Below are positions 40,034 through 51,540 of a stretch of 64,000 bases of DNA, piece after piece. The first letter of the stretch is position 1; every line of letters begins with the position of its first letter. The translations under genes and the position numbers were made by a program. A model generated the notes under the pieces. That model saw nothing but the letters and a program-made list of their open reading frames with translations. It was not told the DNA's origin and did no database searches. The stretch comes from Henckelia pumila (Eukaryota > Streptophyta > Magnoliopsida > Lamiales > Gesneriaceae), in the NCBI RefSeq assembly GCF_033568475.1, contig NC_133123.1, positions 159,417,753 through 159,481,752 on the forward strand, given 5' to 3'.

Positions 40034-40291
40034 CTAACAGGTATGATATTGTTCGTATAGACGATGCAATCGTGTTACGGTACACTGAAAATTGAGCTAT
40101 CAAATAAGCTAACGTCGTACGGAAACTTGTTGAAATCTCCTTATTGTAATAAATTCTTTGAGGTGTTTGCACAAATCCGTGCGCGTGATACTTGTGGAAT
40201 ATGATCTGGGTTTTTCCAGATCGTTTAACTTTTGTAAGAAGTTGTTGAATTTTTTTTGATGACTTTTGTAAAAAGATTTTTATTGTAATAT
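40034..40291. other. NLR3 3' flank
   Basis: No ORF of note; probable 3' UTR and intergenic sequence. Confidence 0.4.
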
Positions 40292-40399
40292 TTAGGTAGT
40301 GTTTGGGAGATATTTTAGGAAGTACTTTTCAGCTTTTTCTTAACAAATTTTTTAAAATTTTATTAAAAAAAAATTGAGAAGCGCCCAAACACTACCTAA
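40292..40399. mobile_element. 108-bp MITE
   Basis: Perfect 16-bp terminal inverted repeats (TTAGGTAGTGTTTGGG and CCCAAACACTACCTAA). The TAGTGTTTGG core is common among hAT-type MITEs. Target duplication not certain. Confidence 0.85.
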
Positions 40400-40503
40400 T
40401 ATGTTACAACCTCCACCGATAAATAAAAATAAAACAAACGATTTCTTTCTTGATAAAAGGAGAAAAATATTGCCCCACAAATAACAATATATCAAACCAC
40501 CAC

Positions 40504-41110
40504 TCTCTAAATTTTGGATGGTAAATGAGAGAACGAAGAACTAAAACACAATGGTTTTCTAATAAGTTCAATTTGGCAGACTTCTCCTTTGATTAAAAAA
40601 TAGGCTGCTGAAGTGTGAACGATGAGCAATTTCCCATCTAAAGTGAATGAGACAAATGGCAAATTGTTTTCAAGCCAATTTTATGTTCATTTAATTTTGT
40701 CAGAATCACACTCAATTATTGCGATTATTTTAATCATGTCTACCTAAATTGCATGTCTACCTAAATTCAATAATTTCCTAACCAATTAAAATCATAATTT
40801 ACGCCAATGAGGTCTTGGCCTAGTGGTCAAGACTGAGGTCCTGAGACCAATAGGCCTCAGGTTCGATTCCCGCTGACTGCGGGTTAGTTTCCTAATTTAT
40901 TTAGGTTGATTTGGTTAGTTTTTTTGCTCGAGACAAGCACGTCTCGAGTCCATGCTTAAGTCCCGTCGATTGTGTGCGGGCAATTTCTTTCTTTAGTGTT
41001 ACAATATATTTTTGAAATCTATTGTATTGAAGCTTGAATCTTCCAACCAAGCTTATAAACTCCATTTATATCCTGGTGTGTTACTGAAAGAAGATTTTTA
41101 TCAGAAGGCT
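40504..41110 (+). pseudogene. Orphan NLR promoter with SINE insertion
   Basis: Matches NLR3/4/5 upstream sequence in order: TCTAAATTTTGGATGGTAAA, GGCTGCTGAAGTGTGAACGATGAGCAATT, TTTTGTCAGAATCACACTCA, TGTATTGAAGCTTGAATC, TATCCTGGTGTGTTACTGAAAGAAG. It then reads AGAAGGCTTATGCTC where ATGGCTTATGCTGC should start the gene. The start codon is lost and no NLR coding sequence follows. A SINE interrupts it at 40811. Confidence 0.8.
40811..41000 (+). mobile_element. tRNA-derived SINE
   Basis: Pol III A box TTGGCCTAGTGGTCAAG (about 40815-40831) and B box GGTTCGATTCC (40860-40870), spaced as in a tRNA-derived promoter, followed by a non-tRNA body and a TTCTTTCTTT tail (40985-40994). The 72-bp head does not close into a proper tRNA acceptor stem. 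Flanking target duplications not resolved. Confidence 0.75.
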
Positions 41111-41174
41111 TATGCTCACCAAAACGGCCATTAAAAATTATTGTACCGAAATCAATTTAAGAAACTGATGTAGT

Positions 41175-41272
41175 ATTTGGAAAAATTTCTAAGAATCAAT
41201 TTTCAGCTTTTTCTTAACAAAATTTTGTGAAAAGCTGAGTAATGCTCTTTAAAAGCTCTCCTAAATACTATC
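41175..41272. mobile_element. Diverged copy of the MITE
   Basis: Ends TAGTATTTGGAAAAATTT and AGCTCTCCTAAATACTA, with the internal TTTTCAGCTTTTTCTTAACAAA shared with the MITE at 40292. It accounts for sequence present upstream of NLR4 but absent at the same place upstream of NLR5. Confidence 0.75.
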
Positions 41273-41284
41273 TTCATGAACTAA

Positions 41285-41655
41285 TAAAACTCTAAATTGA
41301 AGTGAACTATTTTACTCGATGCTAGAAAACACAAGGGGTTTTCCAAGCAGTCTCCTCCTTCGATTGAAAAAGTAGCTGCCTAATTGTGAACGTTGAACGA
41401 TTCCATAAAAGTGTACGAAACAAATGACAACTCCTTTTGAGGCAAATTTTATATTCATTTTGTCAGAATCATACTCCATTACTGCCATTATTTTAATCAT
41501 GCATGCCTACCTAAAATACAATAATTAATGTCCAAACCAATTAATATCATATAACACATTGAATTGTGTTGTGTATTGAAGCTTGAACCATAGAACCAAG
41601 CTTAACTCCATGCATTTTAATCCTGGTATGTATGTAACTAAAAGAAGATTTTGAG
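41285..41655 (+). promoter_or_regulatory. NLR4 upstream region
   Basis: Nearly identical to 52345-52698 before NLR5 (ACTATTTTACTCGATGCTAG through TGTAACTAAAAGAAGATTTTGAG). Contains a GTGAACG(T/C)TGAACGATTCC module related to the NLR3 block. Confidence 0.6.
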
Positions 41656-44321
41656 ATGGCTCATGCTGCTATAATCTCACTTGAGCTAACTCTTGAGCAA
41701 ATCCTCCTTCACCCTTATATATTCATCAGACCTCGTGAGAAGAAACATATCGAATCCTTCCATGAAAAACTTGAATTCTTGCAGCGGTTCTTGGAAGAAC
41801 ATCCCTCCCATGCAAGCAACGAAAACGCAACTTTTCTTGAAAGAAGAATCAGAGATGCAGCTTATGAAGCAGAAGATTCCATGGATCTCCATTTGAACAA
41901 TCTGTGTAATTCAGAGGAAATGATTTGGCAAATGGAGATTGAGCCTATGATGAAGCAAGTTGATTCCATAGTTGGAGAGGTGGCCGCAGAGATTAATGAA
42001 CAAATGGGGTTGGAGAATATCAAACAAATAAGACTTTCCTCTAAGGAAAAGGAGATAAAGACACGCGAAGAACCTCCGAATGCTTTACGCAAGGATTCAT
42101 GGAGTTCTACAAAAAACTTAATGGTGGGATTTGATGAGTACTTGATGCAGATTGTGGATCAACTTACAGGGGATTCATCTGCACTCGAGTTCATCTCGAT
42201 TGTCGGGATGGGAGGTATCGGTAAGAGTACATTAGCAACTCATGCTTATAATGATCCATATGTTGTACATCACTTTGACATTCGTGCTTGGGTCACTGTA
42301 TCTCAATCAATAACATAAGAGATATCATGTCAAGGATACTAGACTCGATGAATAAATCACCTAAGGGTAATCAATTAGGACTTGATGTGTACCAAAACTT
42401 GAAGGGTCGAAGGTACCTCATCGTAATAGATGATATTTGGGATATTAAGGCCTGGGATGACCTGAAAAGGATGTTTCCAGATGACCAAACTGGAAGCCGA
42501 ATCATGTTGACCACTCGGATAGCCGATGTGGCTGCGTATGCTAGTCCTTCTGGGGCTCTTCATCAAATTTCTTTACTGAATAATGATCGTAGTTGGGAGT
42601 TGCTACGTGCTAAAGTTTTTGGTGATGAACCTTGCCCTCTCGATTTACAAGAAATCGGAAAGACAATTGCACAAAATTGTGGGGGACTTCCCCTCTCTGT
42701 TCTGGTAATTGGAGGATTCCTCTCGAAGTTAGAGATGACACAAGAGGTGTGGCGATCCGTTGCTGAAAATGTGACTTCGTTTGTGTTTTCAAGTGACGAC
42801 CGATGCTCGGCTATGCTAAGACTAAGCTACAACTACTTGCCTCAATATTTGAAGGCATGCTTCCTGTACACAGGAATTTTTCCCAGAAATCATGAGATTA
42901 GTGTTTCCAAACTCACCATGATGTGGGTTGCTGAGGGATTTCTGGGACAAGCTCATGGTCGAAGCTTAGAAGAGTCGGCAGAGAGGTGTGTGGAAGACCT
43001 CCTTGATAGAAGCCTGATTTTGAAGTCTCAGAACAACTCCGAAGGCAAAATCAAAGCTTTCAAGATCCATGACGTCTTATTCGACTTCTGCATAGAAGAA
43101 GCAAAGCATGAGAAGTTCCTTAAAATAATAGGAAGTCCTGCGCATCTACTTTCAACAAGTACAGCAAGTGAGCGTCGTCTAAGCATTCGAGTTGATGTAC
43201 TGTTTGAGCACAGTCGGTTTAATATTGACTCCATGTCATCCACTTCATATGTTCGCTCGCTTGTTTCTTTGGGAATATGGCCACCTTCCCCAGATTTGTT
43301 CTTAAGATTCAAACTTCTTAGGGTACTACATGCTATCGAAGTAGCATTTTCTCAATTTCCATGTCAAGTTATGGAGCTTTTGAATCTACGCTACATGGCT
43401 TTGTGTTGTGATGGGGATATACCAGCTTCAATAACTAAGCTGTGGAATCTCCAAACCTTAATTATGGTTCCAGGTTTGGGTATATTGGGGAAAAATTACT
43501 TGCCTGTGGAAATCTGGATCATGTCACATTTAAGGTATGTGAGGTGTTACGGAGCTAATTTTCTTGATCCTACAGCTGCCAAATTCGACATTTACAGAAA
43601 ACATGTACTTCTAGAAGACCTCCAGACTCTCTCAGGGTTATGGAATTTTGAGTTTACAGAGGAAATGTTGCGGAGGATTCCAAACATCAAGAATATCGAC
43701 GTTTACTATGATCCTCGCCGTTTGATAGAAAACGAATGGTCGTGCTACCAACTTGAGAATCTTGGCAACTTCCATCAGCTCAAAGCATTGAAGATATGTG
43801 TATTTCCAGACCCAAGTTGCTCGGTAAAGTCGAAGTTCACCGTTCATTTTCCAGCATCGCTTAAAACTTTAACTTTATGTCGGGTTAGAATTCCTTGGCT
43901 TGAACTGGGAATTATAGGCTCGTTACCCAATCTTGAAGTTCTCAAACTGAAGGATAATGCATGCGTAGGGACGGAGTGGAAACCAAATGAAGACGAGTTC
44001 TGTCAACTAAAAGTTTTGGTACTTGAAAGTTTGGAGTTGGAGCATTGGAGAGCCGAGTCTGACCACTTTCCAAGCCTCCAGCGCCTCATCATTCGATGGT
44101 GCTACAGCTTAGTGGAGATACCGTCCGGGTTGGGAGAAAGCATGACACTTACCACAATTGGGTTGGATGAGTGTGAGGATTCTGTGTGGGTTTCAGCAAA
44201 CGAAATACGGAAGACGCAACTTAGCTATGGAAACGATGATTTTCAAGTTAGTAATTTGCCTTCTGACAAGAGGTATTTTATAGGGCTTGTGGATAGGCTT
44301 GTTAAAAAAAAGAGCTTATAA
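41656..44321 (+). pseudogene. NLR4: R1-like CC-NB-ARC-LRR with one-base frameshift
   Basis: Reads MAHAAIISLELTLEQILL through the coiled coil, intact P-loop GMGGIGKST (~183) and RAWVTVSQS, then shifts frame. NLR5 has CAATCATATAAC where NLR4 has CAATCAATAAC (42305-42315), a single missing T between 42309 and 42310. The rest (42288-44321) is open for 677 codons with kinase-2, GSRIMLTTR, GLPLSVLVIGG, CFLYTGIFPRNHEI, IHD and the LRRs. Only this frame change breaks the coding region. It could be a real null, an allele, or an assembly error. A MITE at the 3' end supplies the final stop and cuts the gene from its terminal-exon splice donor (44694). Confidence 0.9.
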
Positions 44322-44680
44322 GTTGTTTGGATTTTTTTTTTTTATTTTAAAAAAGTGTTTTTATAAATTTATTTTTAATAATTAAAAAGATATTCATATA
44401 TTTGATATTATAATATTTCTTTATTGTCAAAATTAATAGTTAATTTGTGGAGGATACGAAGGAGATTTACGAAAATATTCGATGATATTTTAGAAAAATA
44501 AAATGTTAAAATAATATTTTTTTTTTTCAAAAAAATAAGGAAACACTTATAAGCCGTCGAACATCTTATTTTGATAGCTTATACGTTGTTTGAAAAAATT
44601 TTTACCAAACAAAATTTAAGAACTAATAAGCTTCAAAACAGCTTATAAGTTCAGTCAAACATCTTCTTATATGTTTGTTT
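44305..44680. mobile_element. MITE-like insertion(s) at NLR4 3' end
   Basis: AT-rich DNA bracketed by inverted GCTTATAAG-type motifs (GAGCTTATAAGTTGTTTGG at 44312; CACTTATAAGCCGTCGAACATC at 44544; AACAGCTTATAAGTTC at 44636). Possibly two nested copies. The NLR4 stop (44319-44321) lies in it. Confidence 0.55.
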
Positions 44681-44729
44681 TTCCAAGCTTTCAGGTATAG
44701 ATGACCCTATCATAGCAATTAATCGGGGA

Positions 44730-45080
44730 AATGTTTTTTTTTTTTGTCTAATAAGTTATCCATTTTTTTGTTTTGGTCAATTAACTTTTTAAATTTTGGT
44801 TTTGATACACAAATTTTTAAATTTTAGTGATTTTGGTTCAGTTGCTGACGTGGCGCTAGACACGTCAGCATTTTTAGGTGCCACATCATCATTTTCCCAC
44901 GTCAACATTTTTAGGTGTCACATCATCATTTTTCGATGTCATATCAGCATTTTTCGTTGTCACATCAGTAGTTGGACCAAAATAACCGAAAACTAAACGT
45001 TCGTGTACCAATACAAAAATACAAATTATTGGACCAAAATTTTTTTTTCCCAACTAATTTATAACTTTAATGTGTCCTAC
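44730..45080. repeat. Non-autonomous element with CACATCA repeats
   Basis: Repeats of (A/G)TCAGCATTTTTAGGTG and CACATCATCATTTTTC (44865-44970), bracketed by AATTTTGGTTTTGATAC on the left and ATTGGACCAAAATTTTTTTT on the right. These give short, imperfect inverted ends. No coding. Confidence 0.45.
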
Positions 45081-45139
45081 ATGAAATAATATCGTTTTTT
45101 GGTTCGACAAATTTATTCTATTCTCGTGCCTGCTCGTAG

Positions 45140-45164
45140 GATCAAGAAAGACGCACCAGATTAA
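45140..45164 (+). pseudogene. Relic of the NLR4 terminal exon
   Basis: Acceptor TCGTGCCTGCTCGTAG then G-ATCAAGAAAGACGCACC..., which in the family phase reads R-IKKDAPD-stop. It is uncoupled from NLR4 by the upstream stop. Confidence 0.4.
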
Positions 45165-45339
45165 AAAGAAAATATGTCTTGGAATAAAAGACATAATTTC
45201 TAGTTAATAAATTTCCTTTTATGAATTAATTCTTAATAAGTTTTGTCTTTCTTTGACTTGGTTTTTAAACTTTGATTATATACATTGACATCTATATATT
45301 ATTAAGTGATATGATATCGTTTATTTTTACTAACACCCA

Positions 45340-46110
45340 ATTAGTTTTCATGTCGTCAGGGTTCGATAAAAAGCATGGCCGTTCTTATTTGGAGATAGAA
45401 GGGTCGTCTGACTTGAGCCCATTTTTTTTCTGGGCCCATAATTTTAAAAATATATATATATTATATAAAAGTGTATATGTATCCAATATAAAATTATTAT
45501 TCTTGGAGTTTTTTCATCCATAACACACGAAATTATTTTTTCTAGGCCTATTGCCTAGTATAAACTTTTTTTATTATTTATGTGCTTATTGATAAATATA
45601 TTTATGAAATTTATTATTTCTAGGTCTCTTGATAAATTTTTTTCAATATAAATTATTTTTTCTTTGCCCAATATAAACAAAAAAAAAACCTTTTTTATTC
45701 CCTAAATTTATTGAATAGTAGTGTAATTGGACCAATACAAATACATATTGTCTAACACATAGTTATTGTTCTGATATTAATGAGAACAATTTATTTTTGG
45801 AGTTGACATTCTTGAAGTCCTAATTATCAAGAGAAACAAAATCAACAATTGATGTAGTGAATTACTTGAAAAAAATATATGGATATTTTTGAAATTCTCA
45901 CATGGCTTATAAAATCTTGTTGACTATACTTGTTAGAGTAGCAAGTGCAAAACAAAGTTTCTCAAATTTAAAGCGCATCAAAACATTTCCTCAATAAAGC
46001 ATGTCATAAGAAATGATTTAATGAATTGCTTATGTTATTATATAGTTGAGAAAAAAAGATTACTAAACAATCTAATTAATATTGTTATCTTTAAACTGTC
46101 AGACGAATTG
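45340..46110 (+). pseudogene. hAT transposase C-terminal (dimerisation) relic
   Basis: Degraded plus-strand sequence. Around 45905-45990 it reads YKILLTILVRVASAKQSFSN then LKRIKTFPQ, matching the conserved hAT dimerisation motif (canonical form VASAERSFS-LKLIK). Just upstream lies VNYLKKIYGYF. A possible zinc-finger-like N-terminal scrap (SSGFDKKHGRSY) lies at 45350. Multiple stops; not functional. Confidence 0.7.
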
Positions 46111-46159
46111 TTATATATAGTAATCATTTTGTACATGTTTGATCTTACTAGTAATAGGC

Positions 46160-46174
46160 ACGTGCGTTGCACGT
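46160..46174. other. Helitron 3' hairpin
   Basis: ACGTGCGTTGCACGT: perfect 6-bp stem with 3-base loop, next to the CTAG terminus. Confidence 0.88.
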
Positions 46175-46279
46175 AGGAACATATATGAAGTAAAATAAAT
46201 GAGAATGAGAAAATAAAAATAAAATTTATTATAATAAGATTATGAATTTAGTTTGAACGTCACATCATCTACGAATGAC

Positions 46280-47150
46280 AAATAATATAAATATTATTTT
46301 TTTCATCCTAACGACTTTGACATCCGATCCATTTCTTTGTGTTATCACACGTCTTTTTCTTTGAGTAAACGCTGACAGTTTCTCATCATCTTCGATATCA
46401 ATGAGTTCAGTCATTGCTTGTTTTGGTGGTTGCACATCTTTTATCTTGTTAGTAGATTTTGGTGAATTTTTCTGTTTTTTCATTTCTCTTCGGTGTCCTT
46501 TGTTTTATCTGAGTTTCAGGTTCGAAGATTTTTTGCAAGGCTTTTGGTACACTTCCTCCACAATAGAGAGAGGCTTTTTATTTTTAAGAAGTTCTTTATC
46601 TATCTTGAAAACAAATGTATGTTCTTCCTTGATTGGGTGGTTAAAAGTATTTGTGATTTGTGCTTCTCCTTCATCTTGTTGTCATATATTTTCAATCTGT
46701 TTTATATCATGTAACTCGTAAATATGAAAACTTGAGAATTGTAATTTGCAATCATGTTCACCTTGTTGAGCAACTCAATGTACGTATTTATTCACCGAGA
46801 AACCTTTATACTCTAAAGTCGTATCTTCAAATAATGTAATCCTTGCCCATGTGTCGTCTTTCACCGTCATTGTTAATCGAAAAATATAGAGTTTCAATTG
46901 GCATCAAAGTGTAAGTAGACATTGTAATATAAATACAATAATTGAATAGGATTACCTCGTTACAATTTAATTTTATCATCAATTCCATAACTGAAAAAAT
47001 GATTACCTTGACATGATTTGAGTAGCATGTGTTTTTCAATTGATACAACTGACTACCTCCGTTGTCTTTACGATTGCATTGAAACAATTGAAACATGCTT
47101 CATACCACGTGGCTTTGCTTTTAATCTCATCCCACATAGATGTAAAACAG
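46280..47150 (-). pseudogene. RPA-like (OB-fold/zinc-ribbon) gene remnant in Helitron
   Basis: Minus-strand fragments in mixed frames. A zinc-ribbon-like piece near 47110-47040 reads WYEACFNCFNAIVK, comparable to the replication-protein-A C-terminal 'W-Y-x-x-C-x-x-C'. Further on is a Lys-rich C-terminal stretch (46483-46265, ...MTELIDIEDDEKLSAFTQRK). Plant Helitrons often carry RPA70-like genes, which fits. Too decayed to be sure. Confidence 0.4.
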
Positions 47151-48128
47151 TAATAATGTTCCTATGAAAATAACTAATTTTCTAACATTAATGTGCATGA
47201 CATTAACATGTTTATGTGAACGTACATAAATCATATAAATCTATTTATAAGTAATATATATTATTTAAATATATTTCATGAAACCGACATTGTTTTTGTA
47301 CCTAGTTCAAAGAAGGATTGTCATCCAACAATTGCCATAATTTGATCTCATCGCATTCCCTGAATTTGTTTTCTATTTACAATGAATTCAAACTTTCAGC
47401 GCCGAAAATTTGTTTGAATGATAATGGAATTAAAATTTTATACACGCCTTAAGTTGATAATTTCCGTTTGAGCACAAGTTAGATTTCAGATTTAGATCAA
47501 GATGAATTTAAAATTGTATTGAAATTTATTTATTATCACAATTTACAATTAATTATTGTTTTTAAAACCATGATTCTACTCATTTTATAGTAAAAATAGA
47601 GCTATCAGTTGGAAGCTTTGATTGATGATTGGATTATTTATATTTTGTTCGTTAAATGGTGTTGTTTTTAGTCATAAGGGTTAAAATTTTTAATTCAATA
47701 TGATATTTATAAAACCAAAAACACAATCACAAAGAGTTTTTTTTGCTCCATAATTTACCTCATACTAATAAAGATCATTACTACAATTCATGTACATTTA
47801 ATATAACTGAGACATGAAATTTAGACGACGATGCAAGTGGTTATTTTTTAAAAAATATCAGCTTAATCTGATATCTTGGGACCTTGAATTTGTTTGCATA
47901 CAATCGATATGTGAGGAATTATCCTCATCGAATAAAACACAGTCGATAAAGTTAGTAACACGAGCTTGAAATGCAAGTTATGAACATATAATATCATGCA
48001 ATAACTATAAAATAAATTACAATGAAATGAAATAAATATTAACAATTCTCAAACAATGAAACCGTGGAGCATGCTAATTTACATATTTTTATTATTTGTT
48101 TATTTGTTACATACAAAGAACACTTCTA
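47151..48128. other. Helitron interior, AT-rich
   Basis: No supported gene; only short chance ORFs. Confidence 0.5.
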
Positions 48129-48960
48129 TGAAAACAAAAATTCACCGTTTTATTTTTTTTCTTTGACTCTAATGCATTCTGAATCCATTGACGATGTTTT
48201 TCAATCTGCAGCTTTGAATAGTTTGAAACCGAATTGTTGGCTTCTGGGGTAATTCCTGCATATGCTTCTAAACATTATATAGTTGAGAGAAGATTGACTA
48301 AAAAGCAAGAAGCAACTAATTACTATACAACATGTGAGATCCATCATAACCTGCAAAAAAAAATATACCTGGGGATGGAGAATTTCCAGGAAAATATATA
48401 TTGCTTCTGGGTTACTTCCTACCATTAATGCTCAATTAATATAATTTAGAACATTAAATAAAAAACAAGAAACAATTTATTATTCTAAAATATATGACAT
48501 ATATCCTAATTTGTACAAATAGACCTGGAGATGGAGAATTTCTGTGCATAATGAAAACAAAATTCACCGTTTTTTTTCTTCTTTGACTCTAATGCATTCT
48601 GAATTCGTTGACGACGTTTTTCAATCTGCAGCTTTGAATAGTTTGAAACCGAATTACTGGCTTCTGGCGTAATTCCTGCACATGATCCTAAAAATTATAT
48701 AGTTGAGAAGATTGACTAAAAAGCAAGAAGCAACTAATTATTATACAACATATGTGATCCATCATAACCTGCAAAATAAAAAATACCTGTGGATGGAGAA
48801 TTTTCGGGAAAATATATATTGCTTATGAGTTACTTCCGACCAATGCTCAATTAATATAATTTAGATAATTGAATAAAAAAGAAACAATTTATTATTCTAA
48901 AATATATGACATACATCCTAACTTGTACAAATAGACCTTGAGATGGAGAATTTTTGTGCA
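48129..48960. repeat. Tandem duplication, ~420-bp unit, in Helitron
   Basis: Unit 1 from 48129 and unit 2 from 48552 share GAAAACAAAAATTCACCG, TTTCAATCTGCAGCTTTGAA, AAAAAGCAAGAAGCAACTAA and GACCTGGAGATGGAGAATTT. A few percent diverged. Confidence 0.9.
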
Positions 48961-50620
48961 TATCATCGAGAGGCATAGCACTACTGCCATTGAACAACAT
49001 TATGCATGTGTGAAAAAATGTACAAACATATTGTATCAGATAACAACATGAGAAATAAAGATAAATCATATTAACTTCGTCAATCATTTGTGTGATTGAC
49101 AATTATATTTTTTGCAAGTTATTAGTATATTAACTTCGTCTATCGAACTGATGTGTCTTCTAAAAAATACAGAGACTGCTTTCCATTCAAAAGTTACAGA
49201 ATCATCTAAATTGATGCTCAATAAATTAAATAGACGTGTTCCCACAATCTGCCTTTGTTTTCGTTGTTTTTGGATGTTTCAAGTCTAGGACTTTCCTTCC
49301 AGAAGATGCAATTTATATTCATTGAACATCTGCTTCTTATTCTTCTCTTTTTTTGTAACATTTGCAAACACATTAATTTCTTTTCAATTTTCTTTGTATT
49401 TTTCCTCTTATGTTATAAGCTTTATGTTTTCTGTGAATTTATCCAACCAAACACATTGTGGCGGCTCAGGGATTTCATTGTACTATTCAAATTTTGGCCA
49501 CCCTGCTAATACACATATGCGAAGGAATCACAAACATGTCTCATTGCTAGATTCAAAGAATTTCGAAATCATATTAATTTGGATTAATGAGACTGATTCA
49601 AATAATTTTCTAAAGTGTATTCGTTAGGATTAGGAATCATTATTCTAGTCTATAACATAACATTACTGTCATTGAACAACATTTTGTGTGAAAAAATATA
49701 ACAACATGGGAATAAAGACAAAACAAATAAAGATGAAATCATCTACAAACATGCATAAGCATATTAAATACTTTTGAATTTAAGTTTTAGAAGAAAAATC
49801 TCAAGACGATTGAATTTAAATACTACAATGAATAATGAAGCAAATTTCGAAAACGAAGGGCAGACATATTTTTTTCCCAAGCTCTTAATTTATATAATTA
49901 TATATGTATGTGCTACACATACAACCCAATTTTTAAAATTGATCGTATATCTTTAAACTGCATTTGTGCAACACAAGCATATATGGAAAACATTAAAAGA
50001 AATTCACACCAGAGACCATGAGAAGTCATTTACATCCAAAACAAATGTTAACAAATTAAACACAAAACATATAGATAAGATAACAATCCTAAATCCTGAA
50101 GGTAACTGATGCTACAATGAAAAATGAATCAAAATCCCAAGATGACGTGCAAACAATTTTTTTGGAACAAAAGCGCTATCTCCAAACCTTTTGGAAGAGA
50201 AAATTGATGTTTTTCGACCCAATAAAATCTAGAATTTTCAAACTTTTCAAGGGATGAGATGAGAAATTGGTCGAATCTTGGCCCAAGCGGATTGAATACA
50301 TCTTTTCCCATAGCAGATTCACGTGTTCTTTTGCTCTTTCTCGATTCCATGACCTTATTAATATATTGTTGTCTTTCATCTAGAGAATAATTTATGTATT
50401 TGTGCTTCAATGAATATAACTTATTGCTGGCAGCATTATCTGTTGATAAGCAATAGACACATGTTCAGTTGTGATTCACTTGTCTATGCATCATTTTTTT
50501 TAATAAATAATTAAATATGTTAATGTTATATGTCATACAATATCCATACCTTTCCATGAAGTGTTGTGGTCAAAGTTTGTAGAAACACTTGAATTCTTCT
50601 CACTGTAAATGAGCCTGTTG
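48961..50620 (-). other. Helitron interior, possible further RPA-like exons
   Basis: On the minus strand 49240-49130 reads QRQIVGTRLFNLLSINLDDS, and other open pieces occur near 49500 and 50400-50130. They are probably further decayed exons of the same captured gene. Weak support. Confidence 0.25.
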
Positions 50621-51540
50621 GACCAAAAAATGAGTGTAGGTGCATATGTATACGGTAAACTGATCGTGCCTAAAAAATCTGTCTTTGCCAAAAAAATCTA
50701 ATTGCAGTTGAGAAAATAGGTGCATCAAAGACCAGACCTTCCAGATGGTACGGAGGGCTTTCTGCCCATTGTCATTATAATGGCCATAGTAATTAATATA
50801 TTTATTTTGTCGGGCCTGCCATTTGTATTACTCAAGAAACCGCCCACTCACACGTACACATAAATATATATATTTACTTTGCCATAATAACCACAATAAT
50901 TAATATATAATATATTTACTTTGGCCATAATAGGCACAATAATTAGTATATATATTTAATTTTATACCCTCATACATATGCATTACGATTATACATATTT
51001 ATTTTTATATCCCCATACATATGTATTAGGATTACATAGATAGAAGAATAAAAGGGCAAAGTAGTCAATTCACAATCGTAAACCAAAAAATGAGTGTAGG
51101 TGCATATGTATACGGTAAACTGATCGTGCCTAAAAAATTTGACTTTGCCAAAAAAATCTGATTGCAGTTGAGGAAATAGGTGCATCAAAGACCAAACCTT
51201 CCAGATGGTACGGAGGGCTTTCTGCCCATTGTCATTATAATGACCATAGTAATTAATATATTTATTTTGTCGGGCCTGCCATTTGTATTACTCAAGAAAC
51301 CGCCCACTCACACGTACACATAAATATATATATTTACTTTGCCATAATAACCACAATAATTAATATATAATATATTTACTTTGGCCATAATAGCCACAAT
51401 AATTAGTATATATATTTACTTTTATACCCTCATACATATTCATTAGGATTATACATATTTATTTTTATATCCCCATACATATGTATTAGGATTACATAGA
51501 TAGAAGAATAAAAGGGCAAAGTAGTCAATTCACAATCGTA
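50621..51540. repeat. Tandem duplication, 460-bp unit, in Helitron
   Basis: Units 50621-51080 and 51081-51540 are almost identical (AACCAAAAAATGAGTGTAGG ... AATTCACAATCGTA). The duplication includes part of the Helitron 5' terminal sequence (GAATAAAAGGGCAAAGT). Confidence 0.95.

Noticed and set aside
40811..40882. Functional tRNA gene
   Set aside because: A and B boxes are present but the ends do not pair as an acceptor stem; it is a SINE head.
41656..44321. Two separate NLR genes (41656-42318 and 42288-44321)
   Set aside because: Alignment with NLR5 shows one gene with a one-base deletion.
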